Shown here in pieces: positions 1 to 8,057 of a stretch of DNA of 64,000 bases (positions are counted from its first letter, which is position 1; each line of letters begins with the position of its first letter). The stretch covers positions 62,001 to 126,000 of the forward strand of contig CAWEXD010000006.1 of assembly GCA_963812945.1 (NCBI GenBank), given 5' to 3'. This DNA is from DASRDR01 sp963812945 [NCBI: uncultured Candidatus Rokubacteria bacterium]. GTDB taxonomy: Bacteria; Methylomirabilota; Methylomirabilia; Rokubacteriales. A program made the position numbers and the translations under genes. The notes under the pieces are model-generated. The model was not told the DNA's origin. It did no database searches and was given only the letters and a program-made list of their open reading frames with translations.

Positions 1-10
1 CCCCCGCCCG

Positions 11-3000
11 GTGCCGGACGGCCCGGGGAAGGCCCGCCGGGTGCTCCTCCTCTTCGGCGCGCCGCGATTGACCCCGGCCATCGAGGCTGTCGACACGGCG
101 ATTCGATCGACGATCGAGTCCCGATCGCCGATCCCGGTCACCTTCTACACCGAATATCTGGACTTCACCCTCTTCGGCGGCGACGAACCCCAGCCCGAGC
201 TGCGCGCGTTGCTCGGGCGAAAGTACGCCACCCGCCCCATCGACCTGATCGTGGCGCTCGCCAGCCGTCCGCTCCGCGTCGCCCTGCGCAACCGGAAGGA
301 CCTCTTCTCGAACGCGCCCGTCGTCTTCGTGAGCGTGGACTCGAAGGCCGCCGCCGACCTTCGGCTCGATGCCGACGTCACGGGCACATGGCTCCACATT
401 GGCTGGACGGAGACGCTCGACCTGGCGCGCCGCCTCCAGCCCGATATCCGACGAGCGGTCGTGATCGGGGGTGTGACGCCCGCCGATCGGGTCTGGCTGG
501 ATCAGGCGCGCCAGCAGCTCGGCATGCGGTCTGGATCGGTCGAGGTCGAGTATCTCGCCGGTCTCGGCCTGGAGGACGTCCTGAAGGCGGTCGCCGCCCT
601 CCCGACGCGGACGGTTGTCCTGGTCGGTCCCTTCCTGCGCGACGTGACCGGGCGCGATTTTGTCATGCCGGAGGCGATCGGACGGATCGCCGCGTCGTCC
701 AGCGTGCCCACCTACGGCGTCATGGACAGTGCTGTGGGAGCCGGCGCCGTCGGAGGGCATGTGGTGAGCTTCGAGGCTCATGGTCGCACCGCGGCGGACC
801 TGGCGCTCCGGGTCCTGGCGGGCGAGCGGCCGCCACCGACGGAGGCGAGCACCACCGTCTCCATGGTCGACGCACGCCAGCTCACGCGCTGGCACCTCGA
901 TGCACGACGGCTGCCCGCCGGCACTGTCGTCCGGTTCCGAGAGCCCTCCCTGTGGGAGCAACACCGTTGGGCGATCATCTTGGCCCTGAGTGTCCTCGCT
1001 GGCCAGACGCTCGTCGTCGCGGCGCTGCTCTTCGAGCGGCGCCGTCGGCAGCGTGCGCAGGCGGCGCTTGAGGACCGCCTGCGCTTCGAGACGCTGCTGA
1101 CCGAGATCGCCGCCGGCTTCGCCGACCCGCCGGGCGGCGTGCTGCGGGAGCCTGACCGAACAGCCCGTCCAGCGGACAGCGTCGACGACTTGATCCGCGA
1201 AGGTCTCCGTCGTATCGCCCAGGGGCTCGGCGCGGAGGGCGCGAGCCTGTGGCGCTTCTCGACCTCAGGGGCGTCGTTGACCGTCTCCTGGTCGCAACCG
1301 GGGCTCAGCGCCCCGCCCGCGGAGGTCTCGCTCGATGACTTTCCTTTCCTGCGGACGAGGGTGATGCAGGGCGAGACCCTGCGGCTCCTGAGCCTGGACG
1401 AGCTGCCATCCGAGGCCAGCGTCGATCGGCAGAGTTTTACGCGATACGAGGTCCGGTCGTTGGTCGCGGTCCCACTGGAGGCCGCCGACCCGGATCGCCG
1501 GACGATCTCCTGCCTGACCCTGCGGAACGGGAGAACGTGGCCGGACGACGTCGTTCAGCGTCTCCGGACGGTCGGAGAGGTGTTCGCGGGCGCGCTCGCG
1601 CGGGCCCAGGCGGAAGCCGCGCTGAGCGAGAGCGAGGCGCGGTTTCGCTCCATGGCCAACAACGCGCCTGTCCTCATCTGGATGTCCGGTCTCGACAAGG
1701 GCTGCACGTTCTTCAACAAGGGCTGGCTGGACTTCACGGGACGCCCCATGGCGAAGGAGCTGGGCAGTGGATGGGTCGACGGCGTGCACCCCGATGATGT
1801 CGACCGCTGTCTCGAAACCTACGTGAGCGCCTTCGACCTTCGACACCCGTTCTCGATGGAATACCGCCTGCGCCGGCACGATGGGCAGTACCGCACCATC
1901 GTGGATAGAGGCGTGCCGCGGTTCGCGCCGGACGGGACGCTTGTCGGGTACATCGGGTGCGCCGACGACATCACCGAGCGCAAGCGAGGCGAGGAGCTGC
2001 CGCGGCAGGTGCTCGACGCGGCGCCGAACGCGATGATCATGGTCAATCAGGATGGCCGGATCACCCTGGTGAACGCCGCCGTGGAGACGGTGTTCGGCTA
2101 CGCCCGCGAGGAGCTCATCGGGTCCGCCATCGAGATCCTGGTCCCCGAGCGTGTGCGGTCTCACCACCCGGGCGATCGCACCCACTACTTCGCCGATCCC
2201 AGTGTGCGGATGATGGGCGCGGGGCGCGAGCTCTACGGTCGTCGCAAGGATGGGAGCGCGGTGCCGGTCGAGATCGGGCTCACCCCCATCCAGACGCCGG
2301 AAGGGCTGTTCGTGCTGGCATCCGTCATTGACATCACCGCGCGAAAGGCCGCCGAGCTGGAGGCGGAGCGGCATCGCGCGGAGCTCGCCCATGTCGCGCG
2401 CATCTCCACCATGGGCCAGCTCGCGACGTCGCTGGCCCACGAGCTGAACCAGCCGCTCACGGCGATCCTGGCAAACGCGCAGACCGCCCAGGAGTGGCTT
2501 TCGCGCGCCTCCCCCGACCTCGCGGAGATCCGGGAGACGGTGGACGACATCATCACGGAGGACATCCGGGCGAGCGAGGTGATCCGGCGGATGCGCGGGC
2601 TGCTCCGGAAGGGTGAGCTGCGATCGGATGCCGTCGACCTCAATGAGCTTGCCCGCGATGTCACCCGGCTGATCGCCAATGATGCCCTGCTCCGGGGTGC
2701 CTCGATCGAGTGCGACCTGTGGCCGGCCCTGCCGACGGTCCGGGGCGATGCGGTCCAGTTCCAGCAGGTCCTGCTGAACCTGCTCGTCAACGGCCTCCAC
2801 GCGGTGACCGAGCAACCCTCACCCCGGCGCCGGGTGATCGTGCGCACGGCGAGCCGGGATGGCGGCGTCGAGGTGTCCGTGCAGGACACGGGCAAGGGCA
2901 TCGCCGAGAGCGACCTGCAGCAGGTCTTCGCGCCGTTCTACAGCACGAAGGGCGAGGGGCTTGGGGTGGGGCTGTCCATCAGCCGGTCGATCGTCGAGAC

Positions 3001-3109
3001 GTACGGCGGCCGGATCTGGGCCGAGAACAACCCCGATGGCGGCGCGATCTTCCGGATTCGCCTGCCGGCCAGCTCCACCGCCGCGGAAACCACCGGACCA
3101 CCCCGCTGA
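11..3109 (+). CDS. Hybrid-input sensor histidine kinase with ABC-type periplasmic sensor, GAF and two PAS domains
   Basis: Membrane sensor kinase that would phosphorylate the response regulator encoded immediately downstream. Order seen: a periplasmic region of about 310 residues resembling ABC-transporter substrate-binding sensor domains, one membrane segment (about 318-340), a GAF-like region (about 360-530), PAS (about 545-655), second PAS (about 665-780), HisKA with the motif AHELNQPLTA (phospho-acceptor His about 810), then an HATPase_c domain with the N box (NLLVNGLHAV) and G1 box (DTGKGI). The first possible start is GTG at 11, but no signal peptide precedes the sensor and the frame is open to the window edge, so the true start probably lies upstream. 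It overlaps the regulator by 4 nt. Family assignment is firm; ligand unknown. Confidence 0.9.
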   Translation: MPDGPGKARRVLLLFGAPRLTPAIEAVDTAIRSTIESRSPIPVTFYTEYLDFTLFGGDEPQPELRALLGRKYATRPIDLIVALASRPLRVALRNRKDLFSNAPVVFVSVDSKAAADLRLDADVTGTWLHIGWTETLDLARRLQPDIRRAVVIGGVTPADRVWLDQARQQLGMRSGSVEVEYLAGLGLEDVLKAVAALPTRTVVLVGPFLRDVTGRDFVMPEAIGRIAASSSVPTYGVMDSAVGAGAVGGHVVSFEAHGRTAADLALRVLAGERPPPTEASTTVSMVDARQLTRWHLDARRLPAGTVVRFREPSLWEQHRWAIILALSVLAGQTLVVAALLFERRRRQRAQAALEDRLRFETLLTEIAAGFADPPGGVLREPDRTARPADSVDDLIREGLRRIAQGLGAEGASLWRFSTSGASLTVSWSQPGLSAPPAEVSLDDFPFLRTRVMQGETLRLLSLDELPSEASVDRQSFTRYEVRSLVAVPLEAADPDRRTISCLTLRNGRTWPDDVVQRLRTVGEVFAGALARAQAEAALSESEARFRSMANNAPVLIWMSGLDKGCTFFNKGWLDFTGRPMAKELGSGWVDGVHPDDVDRCLETYVSAFDLRHPFSMEYRLRRHDGQYRTIVDRGVPRFAPDGTLVGYIGCADDITERKRGEELPRQVLDAAPNAMIMVNQDGRITLVNAAVETVFGYAREELIGSAIEILVPERVRSHHPGDRTHYFADPSVRMMGAGRELYGRRKDGSAVPVEIGLTPIQTPEGLFVLASVIDITARKAAELEAERHRAELAHVARISTMGQLATSLAHELNQPLTAILANAQTAQEWLSRASPDLAEIRETVDDIITEDIRASEVIRRMRGLLRKGELRSDAVDLNELARDVTRLIANDALLRGASIECDLWPALPTVRGDAVQFQQVLLNLLVNGLHAVTEQPSPRRRVIVRTASRDGGVEVSVQDTGKGIAESDLQQVFAPFYSTKGEGLGVGLSISRSIVETYGGRIWAENNPDGGAIFRIRLPASSTAAETTGPPR

Positions 3110-3723
3110 TCTTCCTGGTTGACGACGACGCGGGCGTCCGCAAGGCGCTCGTGCGGATGCTCCGTGCGGCCGGGCACGCGGTCGAGGCGTTCGCCTCGGC
3201 CCGCGAGTTCCTGGCCCGGGAGCGGGACGAGGGGCCGGGCTGTCTCGTGCTCGACCTTCGCATGCCGGGTATGACCGGGCTCGAGCTGCAGGACGCCCTG
3301 GAGCGCGCTGGCTATGCCATTCCGGTCGTCTTCGTCAGCGGCCACGGGGATATCCCGGCGAGCGTGAAGGCCATGAAGGCCGGGGCGATCGATTTCCTCA
3401 CGAAGCCGGTACAGAACCGCGACCTGCTCCAGGCCATCGAGCGGGCCCTGGCTCGCGACCGCGCGGCGCGGGCCACCCGGGTCGAGCGAGACGCGGCCCG
3501 GGCCGAGCAGCACGCGGCCCGGGCGCGCGTGGCACGCCTGACTCCGCGGGAGCGCCAGGTGTGCGCGCTCGTCGCCACTGGCATGCTGAACAAGCAGATC
3601 GCCGCCGAGCTGGGCACCGGCGAGAAGAACATCAAGCTTCACCGCGCCCACGTCATGGAGAAGCTCGGGGTGGGCTCGGTCGCCGAGCTCGTCCGCCTCG
3701 TCGACCGGGCCGGCCTCGCCTGA
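3106..3723 (+). CDS. FixJ/NarL-type response regulator (receiver plus LuxR HTH)
   Basis: DNA-binding response regulator, the likely partner of the kinase directly upstream. The receiver has the acidic pair after LIFLV, phospho-acceptor Asp about residue 50 (LDLRMPG), the conserved SGHGD region and Lys in FLTKP. A Glu/Arg/Ala-rich linker joins a LuxR-type helix-turn-helix beginning LTPRERQV. No ATG, GTG or TTG lies near the start of the receiver in this frame. The only plausible initiation codon is CTG at 3106, overlapping the kinase stop as CTGA. That may be a true near-cognate start with translational coupling, or a base error. Function is clear; the start is uncertain. Confidence 0.8.
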   Translation: MIFLVDDDAGVRKALVRMLRAAGHAVEAFASAREFLARERDEGPGCLVLDLRMPGMTGLELQDALERAGYAIPVVFVSGHGDIPASVKAMKAGAIDFLTKPVQNRDLLQAIERALARDRAARATRVERDAARAEQHAARARVARLTPRERQVCALVATGMLNKQIAAELGTGEKNIKLHRAHVMEKLGVGSVAELVRLVDRAGLA

Positions 3724-3829
3724 CCTCGCCCGCTCCGAGCCACGCTCGGCGAGTCGGGCAACGGAGCTAGGGCAGCTACACGAGCATCGGCTTGGCGCGT
3801 GCCGCGATCGCTCTCGAGTCTGCCGGAGG

Positions 3830-4207
3830 CTAGCCGTTCACCGAGCGTCGGATCGCGTGTCCGACGGCCTCGATCAACGCGGACCGGTCGATTGGCTTGC
3901 GGAGCCAGGTGGCGACGCCGGCGCCCGCCAATGCCTCCCGGGTCCGTGCGTCGTCCGCCGCCGTGATGAACACGGTCGCGATCGCCGCGCCGCGCTCGAC
4001 CAGCATCCGGCTCAGCTCCACCCCGCTCATCCCCGTCAAATTGAGGTCGAGAACGAGGCAGTCCGGCGTCTCCCCAGGTGAGCGGGCAAGGAACTCCTCA
4101 GCGCACTCGAACGTCATCACCCTGAACCCTGCGGAGCGCAGAGCGCGGGCGAGCGCCTTCCGGACTGGCGCGTCATCCTCGATGAGCGCGACCGTGTGCA
4201 GGGTCAC
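3830..4207 (-). CDS. Single-domain response regulator (receiver only)
   Basis: A 125-residue receiver with no output domain, resembling CheY or FixJ receivers. Visible residues are the acidic cluster EDD at 10-12, phospho-acceptor Asp54 in LVLDLNLTG, Thr in ITAAD and Lys in LRKPID. The GTG at 4207 is chosen because GGAGGGG sits about 9 nt upstream and the receiver fold starts at once; an open frame continues further upstream but is not receiver-like. It converges on the FixJ-type regulator gene and may act as a phosphate sink or connector for the same kinase, which is inference. Confidence 0.8.
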   Translation of the reverse strand: MTLHTVALIEDDAPVRKALARALRSAGFRVMTFECAEEFLARSPGETPDCLVLDLNLTGMSGVELSRMLVERGAAIATVFITAADDARTREALAGAGVATWLRKPIDRSALIEAVGHAIRRSVNG

Positions 4208-4556
4208 GCCGGCGGTCCCCTCCGGTTCGCTCCGCGCCCGCGATGGCCGCATGCCTCGAACGCGCCGGTTGGCCGGCGGCGACCGGCGGCCTGGCTCGGC
4301 GCGCGGTCGACGCCAAGCGCGGCGCCCGAGCTGCTGAGGCGTCGGGCCTCTTCGGTCACCCGGGTCGTTCCCCACACGCCAATCACGCGGAGAGCCTCCG
4401 CCCGGGACAGGCCTCTGAGGTTGCTGATGTCCCGGAAGCCTTCAGCGTCCCCCAACACGTGCACCGCACCTCGATCTATCGTCGGTGGCGACCGGTGATC
4501 CAGGCGGCGATGGCACGTTCTGGACGCGATGGTGGGGCACGCCCGGGAATGTCCGC

Positions 4557-4597
4557 TACTGGACCAAGGTCCAGCCCGGTACTGGACCAAGGTCCAG
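4557..4597. promoter_or_regulatory. Tandem palindromic operator-like element
   Basis: Two identical 18-bp direct repeats (TACTGGACCAAGGTCCAG) lie at 4557-4574 and 4580-4597. Each holds a palindrome with 7-bp arms, CTGGACC-AA-GGTCCAG. Their centres are 23 bp apart, close to two helical turns. They sit in the 537-nt gap between the divergent receiver gene (ends at 4207) and the glycine-zipper gene (starts at 4745). The arrangement fits cooperative binding of a dimeric regulator. Which regulator binds is unknown; the FixJ-type protein nearby is one candidate. I see nothing else clear in this gap. Confidence 0.55.
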
Positions 4598-4744
4598 TTG
4601 ATCGGTCTCATCCGCGATGCGAGAAACGATGTCGGCAGCTGCGCGACCTGGACGCCTCGGTGTCCGGAGCGTGCGAGACCCGTGACGGTGTGCGTCGCGC
4701 AGAGTGGCTGGTCGCCGATCAACGCGCGATGGGGGAAACGTCTC

Positions 4745-5527
4745 ATGGGACCCAAGCAGGCCTGTGCGGGCGCGCGGAGGAACACGCCAACGCTGGTGTT
4801 CATCGCGGGCATCGTGATCCTCATGCTGGCCGGGATGTTCCTGCCGCGAGTGGGATGGACCCAGGTGGGCCGTCGTGGACCTCCGGTCAGTCCCGGAGCG
4901 TACGGCGCCCCCTCCGGCGGCTATGGCGCGCCGGGAGGCGGGTACGGCTATCAGGGCGGTTCGGCGCCGGCGCCCCCGGCCTACCCCCGGGCCGGCTACG
5001 GCGCACCAGCACCGCAATACGCGCCTGGCGGATATGGACCTCCCGGCTCCCTGCCACAAGGGTACGCCCCGCCGGCCTATCAGCAGCCCTACGCCTATCC
5101 CCCTCCGGGGCAGAACCTACAGCAAGCGGCGGCGACCCAGACGCAGTGCCAGTCATGGGCGAGCGCGCAATCGGGGTACAACCCGAACGCGCCAGGCAGC
5201 CCGGGCACGACGGTAGCGACAGGCCAGGTCGCGATGGCGGGTGGACGGTCGGTCGTCCGGGGTGGCGCGCGGGGGGCCGCCGCAGGCGCAGCGGGGGGCG
5301 CGGCCGGCGCGGCCGTCCAGGGTGAGGATACCGGGAAGACCGCCGCGACGGGCGCGGCGGCGGGAGCTGCCGTCGGGGGGGTGATGGGCGGGGTCAAGCG
5401 GCGAGACCAGCGGTCCGCCGAAATGCAGCAACAGAACCAGGCGCTGCAGCAGCAGAGCCAGCAAAGCGTCGCCTATAGCCGCGCCCTGGAGGCATGTCTG
5501 GCGGGGCAAGGCTACACCGTGCGCTAG
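4745..5527 (+). CDS. Pro/Gly/Tyr-rich exported protein with glycine-zipper domain
   Basis: A 260-residue envelope protein of unknown function. ATG 4745 follows a GGGGGAA ribosome-binding site. Residues about 16-34 form a hydrophobic signal or anchor segment. Next comes a low-complexity region rich in Gly-Tyr-Gly and Pro-Ala-Tyr, then a conserved block (QCQSWASAQSGYNPNAPG), and an Ala/Gly repeat about 165-215 typical of glycine-zipper membrane segments (GAAAGAAVGGVMGG). A Gln-rich stretch precedes the tail ALEACLAGQGYTVR. The gene at 6097 is a paralogue that shares the YNPNAPG-like block and the YTVR tail but lacks the glycine zipper. Two conserved cysteines in both paralogues may form a disulfide. 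Confidence 0.7.
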   Translation: MGPKQACAGARRNTPTLVFIAGIVILMLAGMFLPRVGWTQVGRRGPPVSPGAYGAPSGGYGAPGGGYGYQGGSAPAPPAYPRAGYGAPAPQYAPGGYGPPGSLPQGYAPPAYQQPYAYPPPGQNLQQAAATQTQCQSWASAQSGYNPNAPGSPGTTVATGQVAMAGGRSVVRGGARGAAAGAAGGAAGAAVQGEDTGKTAATGAAAGAAVGGVMGGVKRRDQRSAEMQQQNQALQQQSQQSVAYSRALEACLAGQGYTVR

Positions 5528-5539
5528 AGGAGAAAACGC

Positions 5540-5965
5540 ATGAGTCAGTGGATCCGGTGGGCAGGACGTGGCTGGCTAGTGATCGGCCTGTGCGCGACGG
5601 CGCCAGGCATGGCAGGGGCGGCGGAGTTGGACGGCTCGGCCCCGATCCTCTGTGTCGTCATGGGCCTCACCGAGTGCGATCGCTGGGGGGCGTGCGAGCG
5701 GGTCGGACGGGAGGTTCTGGAGCTTCCGCCGTTCGTGCGGGTAAACGTGGCCGCGAAGGCCCTCGAGGCGATGGATGGGTCGGGCCGCACGACGGCGATC
5801 CACTCGTCAGCGCTGGTGAAGGAGCAGGCGCGGCTGATCCTCCAGGGCGGCGAGAACGGGCGGGCCTGGAGTCTTGTGATCGACCAGAAAACGGGCGAGA
5901 TGACGGCCGCGGTCGCCGACCACGATGGCGGCTTCCTCATCGCTGGCGTCTGCACGCTGCCATAG
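5540..5965 (+). CDS. Small secreted protein, function unknown
   Basis: A 141-residue protein starting 12 nt after the glycine-zipper gene, with GAGGAG ahead of ATG 5540. A signal peptide is visible: a positive N-terminus, a hydrophobic core about 9-24, and a cleavage-like AGA-AE at about 25-29. The mature part has four cysteines and no motif I recognise. It lies in the same envelope gene cluster as the two Pro/Tyr-rich paralogues, so joint expression is likely. Confidence 0.65.
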   Translation: MSQWIRWAGRGWLVIGLCATAPGMAGAAELDGSAPILCVVMGLTECDRWGACERVGREVLELPPFVRVNVAAKALEAMDGSGRTTAIHSSALVKEQARLILQGGENGRAWSLVIDQKTGEMTAAVADHDGGFLIAGVCTLP

Positions 5966-6096
5966 CCGAGACCAGGGGAGTCAGCAGCAGTGCTGCCTCT
6001 ACGAGCAGCGCCAGGCCCACCTGTGGGCGGGGCGATGAGCGGACCGTGTCTCTGCCCGAACTCGCCCGCGAGGCGACCAGAGAAACGAGGAGAGCG

Positions 6097-6690
6097 ATGA
6101 AGATTCGAGCAGTGGTGACGGCGATCGTGGTCCTGGTGGTGGCCGGCGCGCTCTGGCCGCGAGTGGGGACGGCTCAGCCGGTCCGTCCGGCGGGGCCGCC
6201 TGCCTGGCAGCAGCAAGGAGGCGCGCCGCTCCCGCCGGGCGGTTACCCGGCTCCGGGCGCGTACGCCCCACCGCCCGGTGGCTACCCGGCACCCGCCGGT
6301 CCGGCACCGGGTTGTCCACCAGCGGCAAGCTACGCGCCATCCGGGGATCTCGCCCTGAACGTCCCGCCTCCAGCCTATCAACCGCCCTATGCCTATCCCC
6401 AGCAGGGGCAGAACCCGCAGCAGGCCACGACCGACCAGAGCGAGTGTGGGGCGTGGGCGTCTCGGCAAACGGGATTCGACCCGAACGCGCCGGGCGGCCC
6501 CTCCTCCGGGGTGGGCGCTGCCGGCGCGTCGTCCCCTCCTGGGGTGTTCGGCGGGATCCAGCGGCGGGAGGAGCGGCGGGACGTGCGGCGGCAGCAGCTG
6601 GTCGGGCAGAACGCGGCCGGTTCCCAGCAGGACGGGTACATACGGGCACTGAACGCCTGCCTGACCGCCCGGGGCTACACGGTGCGCTAG
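6097..6690 (+). CDS. Pro/Gly/Tyr-rich exported protein, paralogue lacking the glycine zipper
   Basis: A 197-residue protein with ATG 6097 after GAGGAGAG and a clear signal peptide ending near GTAQP. The mature N-terminus has repeated PPGGYPAPG units, followed by PPYAYPQQGQNPQQA and the block ECGAWASRQTGFDPNAPG also seen in the protein at 4745. The C-terminus (ALNACLTARGYTVR) again matches its paralogue. The Ala/Gly-rich glycine-zipper segment is missing, replaced by a short Arg/Glu-rich stretch. This looks like a local tandem duplication followed by loss of one domain. Function unknown. Confidence 0.65.
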   Translation: MKIRAVVTAIVVLVVAGALWPRVGTAQPVRPAGPPAWQQQGGAPLPPGGYPAPGAYAPPPGGYPAPAGPAPGCPPAASYAPSGDLALNVPPPAYQPPYAYPQQGQNPQQATTDQSECGAWASRQTGFDPNAPGGPSSGVGAAGASSPPGVFGGIQRREERRDVRRQQLVGQNAAGSQQDGYIRALNACLTARGYTVR

Positions 6691-6798
6691 CCCGATCCCG
6701 GTCGTGAGGCCAGGGGACTGCAGAGAGACCAGGCGATCCACACGGCGCGGGTCGGCGCGTGTGAGTCGTCGGAAAAGCGAAGGGCGAGGAGGAGAGTG

Positions 6799-7743
6799 AT
6801 GGATCGATCCCACTATGCGAAGGACTCCGGGAGCGGCACGTGGCACTGGGCCGGCCTGGGACTGGTAACCATTGTCCTGGCGTTGGTCCCCTGGCCGGGC
6901 CGCGCGGATGAACCGTGGACGGGCAGTGAGCGACTCCGGCTGCTGGAGTCGCCCGCCGGCAGTGCCGCCGGGCCGCCGGCCAGCCAGAATGTCGTCGCAG
7001 CGCTCACGCCGGGGTCCGTGCTCCTCGCCCAGGCCGGCGCCGGCGCCGCGCCGGCCGCCGCCCCCGGCGGCTGGCAGTTCACGATCGCCCCGTATCTCTG
7101 GACACCGCGCACCGAGATCGATCTCACGGTGGGGCCTGTCACTCGGTCCACCACGATCGACTTCTTCGAGGACGTGGCCGACCACTTGAACTTCGGCTTC
7201 ACCGGCCATTTCGAGGCCACCTGGCGGGAGTGGACCCTCCTGGCGGATCTCCTGTACCTCAAGGTCGGCAAAGACGAGACGACGGGGGCCGGCGTTCAAA
7301 CGGATCTGGACTACGAGCAGCTGCTCTTCGAGGTCGGCGGGACCTATCGCCTCGTCACCCTGCCCGTCGGACGTACCGGCCGGCTCACGCTCGAGGCGCT
7401 GGCCGGCCTCCGGCTGATGCACATCGACGCCGAGCTCACCGTTGGCGCCCAGTCGCGCTCGCGAACCGGGACGGTGGTCGACCCGATGTTCGGAGGCCGC
7501 ATCGCATACCACATCACCGACACCGTCGCGCTTTGGTTTCGGGGGGACGTGGCCGGCTTCGGAATCTCCGACAGCCAGAGCGAGCTCACGTACAACCTGA
7601 TCGCGGGGGTGAACTGGCGCTTCTCGCAAGTCTCGTCCGTTTTTGCCGGATGGCGCTACATGCACGTCGAGATCGAGAAAAGCACGTGGAATGCGGACGT
7701 CTCGTTCAACGGACCGTTCCTCGGCTTCAATTTCTATTTCTGA
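6799..7743 (+). CDS. Outer-membrane beta-barrel protein
   Basis: A 314-residue protein. A positive N-terminus and hydrophobic segment (about 17-32) form the signal peptide, followed by a short Ala/Pro-rich linker. From about residue 88 the sequence alternates polar and hydrophobic residues in strands (WQFTIAPYLWTPRTEIDL) and ends GFNFYF with a terminal Phe, the usual outer-membrane insertion signature. ATG 6799 follows AGGAGGAG; a GTG one codon earlier is less well placed. Similar barrels are annotated only as porin-like or hypothetical proteins, so the substrate cannot be named. Confidence 0.75.
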   Translation: MDRSHYAKDSGSGTWHWAGLGLVTIVLALVPWPGRADEPWTGSERLRLLESPAGSAAGPPASQNVVAALTPGSVLLAQAGAGAAPAAAPGGWQFTIAPYLWTPRTEIDLTVGPVTRSTTIDFFEDVADHLNFGFTGHFEATWREWTLLADLLYLKVGKDETTGAGVQTDLDYEQLLFEVGGTYRLVTLPVGRTGRLTLEALAGLRLMHIDAELTVGAQSRSRTGTVVDPMFGGRIAYHITDTVALWFRGDVAGFGISDSQSELTYNLIAGVNWRFSQVSSVFAGWRYMHVEIEKSTWNADVSFNGPFLGFNFYF

Positions 7744-8057
7744 GCCGTGGGCCGCGGGGGCAGGCGAGCCGGCCGAGGGGGGCGCCGGGGCGATGGCCTT
7801 GCTCGCGCGTCTGCCGGCCGGGCGCGATCGAAGAGTCCCGTGACCTTGCGTCCGGCCGACCCCCTTGGGCCGAAGGCGGGCGACCCCCGTCATTCCGAAG
7901 CTCATGAATTGCGAGTGTGAAGACGGCCGACCGATGCCATTGAGGCCAACAACCACATGCAGCGGACGGCTCCCGCACTCGAGCTGTTAGCCGTGTGTCG
8001 CGCAGGGCAAGAGCGAGACGAGTTGGGGCCGCGGGACCTCGACGAAAGGGAGGGGCC
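7744..8057. other. Intergenic gap, no gene recognised
   Basis: This 314-nt stretch separates the outer-membrane protein from the DUF3604 gene. No open frame here has signal-peptide or family features, and no terminator with a T-run follows the upstream stop. GGGAGGGG at 8049-8055 is the ribosome-binding site for the next gene. Confidence 0.4.

Noticed and set aside
4557-4597. Two-unit CRISPR-like repeat
   Set aside because: Only two units, with a 5-nt spacer, and no cas gene; operator geometry fits better.
5545-7956. 803-codon minus-strand open frame
   Set aside because: Antisense to three signal-peptide-bearing genes that have good ribosome-binding sites.
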